From contig OY770025.1 of the NCBI GenBank assembly GCA_963669435.1, positions 4,340,001-4,404,000 of the forward strand: a stretch of 64,000 nucleotides of DNA, in the 5' to 3' direction. Shown in pieces: positions 57,498 to 64,000 of this stretch. This DNA is from CALJFL01 sp963669435. Lineage in GTDB: Bacteria; Pseudomonadota; Gammaproteobacteria; Pseudomonadales; Halieaceae. How positions within the stretch are numbered: the stretch's first letter is position 1; every line of letters starts with the position of its first letter. Position numbers and translations under genes: made by a program. The notes under the pieces were generated by a model that did no database searches, was not told where the DNA came from, and saw nothing but the letters and a program-made list of their open reading frames with translations.

Positions 57498-58664
57498 TTA
57501 CTCCGAAAATTCTGATTGGGTGACGCGGCGCAAATCGGACACCGCCCTTCGCCAGTTGATAAAAAGAAATACAATCAGCAACAGTCCGCCAAGGACCCAA
57601 CGTAAGTCCGGTACCAGTACCTGGGAATCTATGGGGACCAGCGCCACTTCGGTGGAGGCGAGCTTGTAGGGAACCACAGGGCCATAGTCAGGGTCGGCCA
57701 TGAACTCGATAAATGCGCGTCGACTGGGAGCACGCATAACGACCACCCGGTCCCATCGGTTTGCCCCCTCTGTAGAATTTGCTATCAGGCTGGTCGCTTG
57801 TGCATCGCCTCCGACGAGAGGGTATTCGCCACGTCTCAGCGCTAAAGGCGCCACCACTTTTTCGTAAAAAATATTGGCTTCATCGGGTGTGCCCTTGAAT
57901 TCAATTTCAGCGGGCAGTTCTCCAAGTTCATCCCGGTGCCGCATCAGGTTAACCATCAATACCGGGCGACCATCGTCATTGGAGGCCCATTGCTGGACAC
58001 GGGTTATGAAAGCCTGCTTTTCTGCTTCCGGAAGAACAGAGTGGCGGTCTATCTCGGACATATAGCCCTCAATCTCGCCCGGCTCCAGGGGGCCCTCGAA
58101 CGCATGGGGCGTCTGCCAGAGAAAAAAGGCGAGGAAAACAGCGACAAAAACAGCGCCAAGCGCTGCGGAAAAAAACTTTTCCTTTACCACCTCCATCGCG
58201 GATTTACTGGCGAGTAGCCGGCCGGCTGCCTGCTCGAGTTCAATCACATTGCCAAATGGGTCTCGGCCGTACACCGAACGTACCCCCGGGGCTACGCTGG
58301 TTGGTTCGCCCAGAAACTTCATACCCGCCGCCAGCAGGCGCCCATATTCTTCATCGATATCGCTCACGGCCAGGCAGAAATGCGTATAACCGTGATCGAC
58401 GACGGGGCGTTCAGGGTTCTGGGATTGGGGGTTGCCATCCGTGAATTCGAATATCTCCAGGATGAGGTTGGACCCCTGCAGATGGACAGCATCAGCGGCG
58501 GTACCCGAGATGCCCATAACCTGCTCCGCGCAGCGAGACATCCTTGAATCTTTGTCCCAGGAACTGCGCGCAACTGGCCTGAAACCCAACTGATCGCAGT
58601 AAAATCTAACTGCTTGATCCAGCGAGGGCACAGACAGACAGATGTGATTGATGCCCAGAATCAT
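57498..58664 (-). CDS. VOC-domain protein with transmembrane anchors and DUF1330-like part
   Basis: 388 residues. The N-terminal VOC module (1-150) starts INHICLSVPSLDQAVRFYCD and ends with DPFGNVIELEQ. It is followed by a membrane helix (AALGAVFVAVFLAFFLWQTP), a soluble domain resembling DUF1330-type ABM-like barrels (RPVLMVNLMRHRDELGELPA, the WDRVVVMRAPSRRAFIEFMA strand-helix) and a final membrane helix (LGGLLLIVFLFINW). So the VOC part should sit in the cytoplasm and the middle domain outside, or the reverse. It overlaps the hydrolase stop by four bases (ATGA) and precedes the VOC-VOC-SRPBCC gene by three bases. Confidence 0.72.
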   Translation of the reverse strand: MILGINHICLSVPSLDQAVRFYCDQLGFRPVARSSWDKDSRMSRCAEQVMGISGTAADAVHLQGSNLILEIFEFTDGNPQSQNPERPVVDHGYTHFCLAVSDIDEEYGRLLAAGMKFLGEPTSVAPGVRSVYGRDPFGNVIELEQAAGRLLASKSAMEVVKEKFFSAALGAVFVAVFLAFFLWQTPHAFEGPLEPGEIEGYMSEIDRHSVLPEAEKQAFITRVQQWASNDDGRPVLMVNLMRHRDELGELPAEIEFKGTPDEANIFYEKVVAPLALRRGEYPLVGGDAQATSLIANSTEGANRWDRVVVMRAPSRRAFIEFMADPDYGPVVPYKLASTEVALVPIDSQVLVPDLRWVLGGLLLIVFLFINWRRAVSDLRRVTQSEFSE

Positions 58665-59476
58665 TGCAGATAATCCAGGAGAAGCGGGTTGAACTTCTCC
58701 GCACCGCTGAGTTGCAACCAGTGATTGGGGCCTTCGATGCGCTCGTAACGAAAGCTTTCATCTACATAACGACCGGAATCGCGCATCTGGGCCTCGGACA
58801 GGAACAGATCACCACTGCTCCAGACCCCCATCACTGGCACTTTTACATTGCCAGCGTCGCCGCCTAGAAAGAGCTGCAGATTTGCCCGATAATAATTCAA
58901 TCCCGCCCTCAGTCTCCCTGGCCGGGAGAGTTGAGACTGCCATTGCGCCAGTTCCTGTGGATAGCGTGTCATCTGGCGAAAGCCAAACCATGAAAAGCTG
59001 CGCAAGAGTATCTCGGGTAGCCAGGGAAGCTGAAAAAGCATCGTGTAGTAACCCTTGAGCTTTTGATTTAATCCGCCACGGCGATAGGCCATTGGATGGC
59101 CGGTCGATATTGCTACGAAGCGGTCCACACGCTCGGGATGGTCTATAGCCAATTGCCAGCAGATCGCTGAGCCCCAATCATGTCCCACCAGTCGCACCTT
59201 CTCCACGTCGAGAACGTCGAGAAGGCCCGTCAGATCCGCCACCAGATTGTCGATATGGTAGTACCCACGCCTGGATGACATCTCGGTCTCACCACAACCG
59301 CGGGTGTCCGGGGCGATCACTCGGTATCCGGCCTCTACCAGATCGGGAATCTGCTTACGCCAGACCATATGGGTATCGGGATAGCCATGCACCAGCAGGA
59401 CATCAGGTCCCTCTCCGGCGATGGCGACATTCATACGAATGCCGTTCACCTGATATGCTCTTTTCTCAAGCTCCAT
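58661..59476 (-). CDS. Alpha/beta hydrolase, epoxide hydrolase / haloalkane dehalogenase-like
   Basis: 271 residues. The nucleophile elbow is GHDWGS with Asp (D100) instead of Ser, which marks epoxide hydrolases, haloalkane and fluoroacetate dehalogenases. The oxyanion strand is VHGYPDT and the catalytic His is in GPNHWLQLS near the C-terminus. Cap-domain tyrosines (GYYTMLF, LNYYRANL) fit an epoxide hydrolase. ATG 59476 is chosen; GTG 59482 is two codons earlier and equally possible. It is the first gene of the five-gene operon, 145 bases below an AraC regulator. Confidence 0.85.
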   Translation of the reverse strand: MELEKRAYQVNGIRMNVAIAGEGPDVLLVHGYPDTHMVWRKQIPDLVEAGYRVIAPDTRGCGETEMSSRRGYYHIDNLVADLTGLLDVLDVEKVRLVGHDWGSAICWQLAIDHPERVDRFVAISTGHPMAYRRGGLNQKLKGYYTMLFQLPWLPEILLRSFSWFGFRQMTRYPQELAQWQSQLSRPGRLRAGLNYYRANLQLFLGGDAGNVKVPVMGVWSSGDLFLSEAQMRDSGRYVDESFRYERIEGPNHWLQLSGAEKFNPLLLDYLQ

Positions 59477-59621
59477 AATCACCGCTCTTTATATAATCGG
59501 GGAAACCGGCAGTTACTCTGGGTCACTGCTGGCTTGTATTTGGAGGCCAGTTTACGGGAGCAAGGAACAACCAGGACTGACATTTATTGCCAAGTGTTTC
59601 ACTCTCTTCTAATTCGGTTGT

Positions 59622-60647
59622 TTAGTGGGCGCCCTGTCCCCGAAACAGAGCAGGCGTTGTGCCCTGGGCGCTGCGAAAAGCGCGAATGAAGGCTGTGGTA
59701 TCGCTGTAACCTAACTGGTAGGCAATCTGGTGCATGGGAATGTCCTGGTCCAACAGCATACTACAGGCCCTTTCATGGCGGATCTGTGTGCTGAGTTCAC
59801 GGTAATTGATTCCCTCTGCAGAAATCTTGCGTGCCAGTGTGCGTGCGGACATATTCAACAGGCCGGCCAGTTGCGCTACCGTGGGTTGCACGGTCTGCGC
59901 CTCGCGCAGCATTAATCTGACCCACTCGCCGTAACTACGGGCCAGAGGCAACTGAGATGGCGAGCCAGAATCTATACGGCTTTCGCTGACAGTCGAGGAC
60001 TTGCCTTTCCGGTCCAGGCGTTGTCTGGCAGATTCAGCGGGAATTACGCACCGTACTTCAGGCAAAGCCTCGGCGCCAAAATAAAACCGGGTATAAGGCA
60101 GCCGCTCGTAGCGGGATTTGTGCGGAGGTTCTGATATGGAAAGGTACATCTCAATGCGCACATCTGAACCTAACAGGCGAACAAGGTCGGTGTGAATAGA
60201 TACCGCCTGCATCTCCAGACACATCTGCAGCGTGGCGTGTGACATAGGTGCCGTAACCCGGATCTGCCACTCACAGCGACGCTCTCCCGGCAGATAACGA
60301 GCACTGAAAGTCGGGGTGACCAGGTGATAATAGCGCTGCAACAGCAACAGCAGTTCCTCCAGGGTCGCGCAGCGATCGAGTGCGTGACGCAGAGGGCTGT
60401 GTTTCTCGATATTTATCCGGCGTCCCATTTCAAAGCCAAGGTCCTGCCGCCCCAGGTGACTGCTGGCCAGTGTCATCAATCGATCAAACCTGGCCATGGG
60501 CAGGGAGGAATCCAGAGGCGAACTCGCGTCACCATGCAGACCTCCCGCACGAAGTATCTCGTCAAGTTCCGGGCAGTTCTTTTCCCGCAGAATGTCAATA
60601 AGTGGTGCCACGTAGCGATAGGGTATTGTCGGCTCATAAAGCGGCAT
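59622..60647 (-). CDS. AraC-family transcriptional regulator (Arabinose_bd-type N-terminus)
   Basis: 341 residues. The N-terminal ligand domain has the Arabinose_bd layout (PYRYVAPLIDILREKNCPEL, INIEKHSPLRHALDRCATLEELL). The C-terminal pair of helix-turn-helix motifs is standard (VAQLAGLLNMSARTLARKISAEG and MHQIAYQLGYSDTTAFIRAF). It is of the OruR/ArgR type that activates catabolic operons. It lies just upstream of and on the same strand as the five-gene operon, its probable target, and is divergent from a second AraC regulator. Confidence 0.88.
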   Translation of the reverse strand: MPLYEPTIPYRYVAPLIDILREKNCPELDEILRAGGLHGDASSPLDSSLPMARFDRLMTLASSHLGRQDLGFEMGRRINIEKHSPLRHALDRCATLEELLLLLQRYYHLVTPTFSARYLPGERRCEWQIRVTAPMSHATLQMCLEMQAVSIHTDLVRLLGSDVRIEMYLSISEPPHKSRYERLPYTRFYFGAEALPEVRCVIPAESARQRLDRKGKSSTVSESRIDSGSPSQLPLARSYGEWVRLMLREAQTVQPTVAQLAGLLNMSARTLARKISAEGINYRELSTQIRHERACSMLLDQDIPMHQIAYQLGYSDTTAFIRAFRSAQGTTPALFRGQGAH

Positions 60648-60764
60648 GGCAGTTCACCACAGAACTTATTGCTGCAAGGATAGCATGCCGCTGATTTGGG
60701 ATGGACCACAAGAGACATTGTGCTAATCTAAAACAACGGACCAACGTCGAAAGGCCTGTAATTC

Positions 60765-61763
60765 ATGCACCAGATGATAAGGACATCCTCCATAGAAAGT
60801 CTGGGTGTTTACTTGCTAGCGCGAAATGAAAAGCCGGGGCACATCTTGCGCAGTATTGGGCTATCGCCGTGCGCGCTGCTTGACAGGGATGCATGGTTGG
60901 ATCGCGATCAGGCTCTAGCCCTGGAAAACGATCTGGCAAATATCATGTGCGACCCCCTGCTGGGTTTTCATATCGCACAACAATTCTCCCTCGTCCAATA
61001 CGAGGAATCGTCCACTCATCTGCTGAACCAGTCGACCCTGGGAGATGCGCTACGCTATGCCGCTCAAATTATTCCGAGCATAGAATCCGGGACCAGATTA
61101 TCGTTGCGTCGCAAGGGCAGAATGGCCTGTCTTACCTCTGAAATGCTCGGCGATTTTAAACATGATCCCCGACACCAGTTGGATGGACACAGCCTGGTTT
61201 TAAGGAAGCTGCTGCAGTTAGCGGGCGAACCAATGGATGTTTTCGCCAGACTACCCCGCGACAGCACCATGTCAGAGGAAATTGAGTGCCTGCTCGAGGC
61301 TAAAGTTGAATTTAATGCCGACTCCCTCGAGCTGCTGTTCCCCTGGGACGCGCTTGAGGCACCACTACTGATGGCGCGAGCACCAGTCGCCACAGCATCG
61401 GACTCACACAAGGTCTGTCTGCGTGTAATGCGAACTATCAGCGAGACGATGAAAACTGGCAGGCCCACGGCGGAGAAAACTGCAGAAACCCTGGGGACCA
61501 ACCTCAGGGCAATGCAGAGACATCTTGCTGGATGGGGCGTAACCTTTGAGCTGCTGCTCGACAACTATCGCCGTGACAGTTCCAGGAAGCTTCTGGCTGC
61601 AGGCCGCTATTCGATAACTGAGATAGCCCACCGTCTGGCCTACTCCGACTCGGCACATTTTACCCGTGCCTTTCGGCGCTGGTATGGCGTGCCACCCAAC
61701 CAGTTCAGAGCCCAGATTTCAGTTAATCCGTCCTCCTGGGGGAACGAATTAATGGTCGGCTGA
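60765..61763 (+). CDS. AraC-family transcriptional regulator
   Basis: 332 residues, the second AraC-type regulator in this divergent pair. The N-terminal domain (SIESLGVYLLARNEKPGHIL onward) is of the same Arabinose_bd kind; the C-terminal domain has EKTAETLGTNLRAMQRHLAG and ITEIAHRLAYSDSAHFTRAF with RRWYGVPPNQFR. It points toward the TonB receptor gene, converging on it with a 73-base gap. Likely targets are the operon or the receptor gene; the sequence does not decide. Confidence 0.86.
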   Translation: MHQMIRTSSIESLGVYLLARNEKPGHILRSIGLSPCALLDRDAWLDRDQALALENDLANIMCDPLLGFHIAQQFSLVQYEESSTHLLNQSTLGDALRYAAQIIPSIESGTRLSLRRKGRMACLTSEMLGDFKHDPRHQLDGHSLVLRKLLQLAGEPMDVFARLPRDSTMSEEIECLLEAKVEFNADSLELLFPWDALEAPLLMARAPVATASDSHKVCLRVMRTISETMKTGRPTAEKTAETLGTNLRAMQRHLAGWGVTFELLLDNYRRDSSRKLLAAGRYSITEIAHRLAYSDSAHFTRAFRRWYGVPPNQFRAQISVNPSSWGNELMVG

Positions 61764-61836
61764 ACCGCTGGAAACTGCCTATGGCCCCGACGTCTTAGCT
61801 TGGCCATGATACGGTAACTAAATCGAGGCAAGAACG

Positions 61837-64000
61837 CTAAAAATCTACGCGCAATGTCAATCCATAGGTGCGCGGACTCTTGCGGTAGGACTGGTAACTG
61901 GGATCGCTGCCGAACAGGTTCAGCTGGGACCAATTACTGGCGACATCCTCATCGGCAACGTTGTCTACCCACAGTACTACTTCATAACCCACATCCCAAC
62001 GCGCTCCGAGACGCAAGTTGATCCAACTGTAACTGTCTTGTACCAAGCGTGGATCGGCCGAGAAACTGGTGTTGTACTCATCCGACCAGGACCAGTTACC
62101 ACGCGCATATATTTCTCCCCAGCTGACATCGGTCCGGTACATCGCCCCCAGATAACTGGTCCACTCGGGCGTGTTGATCGGCTTTTCACCGCTCAGGTCA
62201 CAGGTGCCGGTCGCCGGATTGTCAGGCTCACGCCCCGGGTAACATAGGCCACTGGTATATTTGTCGTAAGAGAGATCCGCATACACAACACCGAAGTCCA
62301 CACTGTAATTCTGGCCCAGCAACGCTTTGCCCTCCAGTTCCACGCCTTTCAATTCTGCCTTCTCGGCGTTACCCACAGTGAACAACTGGCTGATGAAGGC
62401 CGCGTCTTGATAATCGTCGTACTCAGTGTAGAAACCACTGGCCGCCAATTGCATTCTGCCATCAAGCAGGGTCCCCTTGACGCCCACCTCGTAATGCATG
62501 ATGTCTTCGTCATCGAATTCGCGTTGGTCCAGAGGGGTTGTACCCCAACCTACATTGAACCCACCGGATTTGAATCCATGCGCGGCCGTGGCATAGACCG
62601 TGACATCATCGTTAATGAAATACTGTGGCGTGATTGACCAGGTGACCTCTTCCGTCGAGCGATCCAGGTCGCCACTGTTGGCTGCCACCATCAGATTGGC
62701 CGAGAGCAGGCTCAGGCCCGGTACGGTTACACCCTGGGATATCGAGGCGTCTTTCTCCTCGCGTTGCCAACGCAGGCCGCCAGTCAGCGCCAATTGGTCA
62801 GTAATGTTCCAGGTCGCCTGGCCAAACACACCCACGTACTCGGTATCCTGGTTCGCTGCGAAGACGCCATTCTGGCCCGGAGCGGCAAAGGGTACCGGGA
62901 AGGGTGTGCCGAATAACTGTTGTAGCAGGAACGATGGGCCGGGAGCAGCGCTCAGTTCATCTTCCAGAAAGAGGTAACGGTCTCCATCATCACCGCGATC
63001 AAAATCGTTCTTGTAATAGAATATACCGGCCAGCCAATCCACCGTTTCACCACCGGCCGAGGCCAGGCGCACTTCCTGCTGCCAGCTGGTCGCTTCCTGT
63101 GTATCGTGGAACTTCATCAGCGGCGAGGCCAGCTGGACCACATCGTCCTGGGTTCCCTTGAATTTGAACCAGTCCCAGGAAGTGATTGATGTTAAGGCCC
63201 AGCCATTGTCCAGGCCATAGTCGATAAGCAGTGTAGCTTCCCGAGCCTTCAAGTCGGTCGTTTGTGGCGTGCGCGAACAGTGTTTGAAATCCATCGGGTC
63301 GTTCGAAGAACAGGTCTCTGCAGCGCCAATCGCCTGCAGAAAGCCGCCAGCGGTAGCCGCCCCGCTGCCTGGCTCAATATACAGGTCGCCGAGAATGCTG
63401 TCGTCATCCTGCGCCATCATGCCCGCGATAAGACGGATACTCAGTGCATCAGTGGCATCCCAACGTAACTGGCCACGCACGGATTGTCGATCAATCTCAT
63501 TGGCGTCCACATCGGACTCGGAAAGGGCACTTTCGTAGAGGTGATCCTGGCTGGTCAGACTGACGCCAAGGCTGCCGCTAATGGAATCTGTCAGAGGGCC
63601 GCTCACACCCCCTACGAAGCGGTACATATCCGCATCGGACGCGCCCTCAACCTGACCAACATCGAGACTGGCGTTGCCCTCCAATTGATCCCCGGGAGCC
63701 TTGGTGTAGATGGCCACCACACCAGCGGTGGTGTTCTTGCCATAGAGGGTGCTCTGTGGTCCACGCAATACTTCAATGCGCTCCACATCGAACATGTCAC
63801 CGGTGGTAAAAACCGGGCGACTGCGATAAGCGCCATCCTGGAATACACCCACGGCGGGCTCGAAGGTGGGAATGTTCCCAATATTACCCACACGGCGTAC
63901 CCGGTAGGTAACGGCCATCGGGCCATTGCTTCCTTCAACTTGTAAAGAAGGTATCTGCTGAGCAATATCCTGGATATCGTTCATCCCGGCATCGCGCATC
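61837..64000 (-). CDS. TonB-dependent receptor, C-terminal part (5' end outside window)
   Basis: About 721 residues are visible; the frame is open at base 64000, so the signal peptide and TonB box lie beyond the window. The plug has VEVLRGPQSTLYGKNTTAGV, which is the catalogue form of the iron-complex-type plug, and the barrel ends in the usual aromatic residue (YGLTLRVDF). It resembles the large receptors of marine gammaproteobacteria often found with degradation clusters for hydrophobic or polymeric substrates. It neighbours an AraC gene and probably feeds the five-gene catabolic operon nearby (inference). Confidence 0.9.
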   Translation of the reverse strand, partial: MRDAGMNDIQDIAQQIPSLQVEGSNGPMAVTYRVRRVGNIGNIPTFEPAVGVFQDGAYRSRPVFTTGDMFDVERIEVLRGPQSTLYGKNTTAGVVAIYTKAPGDQLEGNASLDVGQVEGASDADMYRFVGGVSGPLTDSISGSLGVSLTSQDHLYESALSESDVDANEIDRQSVRGQLRWDATDALSIRLIAGMMAQDDDSILGDLYIEPGSGAATAGGFLQAIGAAETCSSNDPMDFKHCSRTPQTTDLKAREATLLIDYGLDNGWALTSITSWDWFKFKGTQDDVVQLASPLMKFHDTQEATSWQQEVRLASAGGETVDWLAGIFYYKNDFDRGDDGDRYLFLEDELSAAPGPSFLLQQLFGTPFPVPFAAPGQNGVFAANQDTEYVGVFGQATWNITDQLALTGGLRWQREEKDASISQGVTVPGLSLLSANLMVAANSGDLDRSTEEVTWSITPQYFINDDVTVYATAAHGFKSGGFNVGWGTTPLDQREFDDEDIMHYEVGVKGTLLDGRMQLAASGFYTEYDDYQDAAFISQLFTVGNAEKAELKGVELEGKALLGQNYSVDFGVVYADLSYDKYTSGLCYPGREPDNPATGTCDLSGEKPINTPEWTSYLGAMYRTDVSWGEIYARGNWSWSDEYNTSFSADPRLVQDSYSWINLRLGARWDVGYEVVLWVDNVADEDVASNWSQLNLFGSDPSYQSYRKSPRTYGLTLRVDF

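Overview
The window looks like chromosomal DNA of a free-living, probably marine, gammaproteobacterium. The housekeeping genes (gltX, dusA, a talB-type transaldolase, hrpA, mnmC), the HsbR/HsbA-like partner-switching pair, the two large TonB-dependent receptors, the MlaA homologue and the M16C protease all fit a Halieaceae/Cellvibrionales-type genome. The lineage is my inference from gene content; no 16S gene is present.

Layout. 1-1.5 kb: 3' end of a spermidine-dehydrogenase-like flavoenzyme, a crotonase scar, a tRNA-Ala(GGC) gene with its terminator, and a decayed tandem copy of the same tRNA. 1.5-5.4 kb: NTF2-like protein, tandem GST_N-fold protein, gltX, and a MAPEG/HxlR divergent pair with two matching palindromic operators. 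5.4-9.2 kb: a three-gene ferric-iron ABC importer behind overlapping Fur-like boxes. 9.3-20.4 kb: a visibly more AT-rich accessory block (LysR regulator, TonB receptor, GlpD-like flavoprotein, complete TRAP transporter, Rieske oxygenase, DAO-type oxidoreductase). It looks like an uptake-and-oxidation cluster for an unknown small organic acid or N-methylated compound. 20.6-24.3 kb: ABM-like protein, AgcS symporter, membrane-anchored hydrolase, and a HigBA toxin-antitoxin pair with an operator inside its promoter. 24.4-43.8 kb: mostly core genes, namely dusA, talB, TerB-like, the STAS/PP2C pair, mlaA, an HvfABC-type operon (peptide with eight EGKCG motifs, MNIO enzyme, partner protein), hrpA, a 269-bp MITE-like element, a MaoC hydratase, two uncharacterised proteins, mnmC, a glutaminyl cyclase and an M16C protease.

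43.8-64 kb is a second accessory region that begins with a broken tyrosine-recombinase gene. It contains a lipoprotein/membrane protein/patatin operon, an outer-membrane barrel divergent from a DUF3604 protein, a DUF2092/Gln-Ser-repeat protein pair, and a tight five-gene catabolic operon (alpha/beta hydrolase, VOC with membrane anchors, VOC-VOC-SRPBCC fusion, SDR, MDR). Two AraC regulators and the 3' end of a TonB receptor gene follow.

Most notable: the eight-motif HvfA-like peptide with its modifying enzymes; a 17-bp motif repeated upstream of three envelope-protein genes, implying an unrecognised regulon; a PP2C response regulator whose receiver has lost both its Asp and Lys; the unusual fused VOC proteins; and the 269-bp inverted-repeat element. 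No rRNA genes, CRISPR arrays or intact insertion sequences were seen. All coordinates were read by hand and starts are chosen from ribosome-binding sites and signal peptides where stated.
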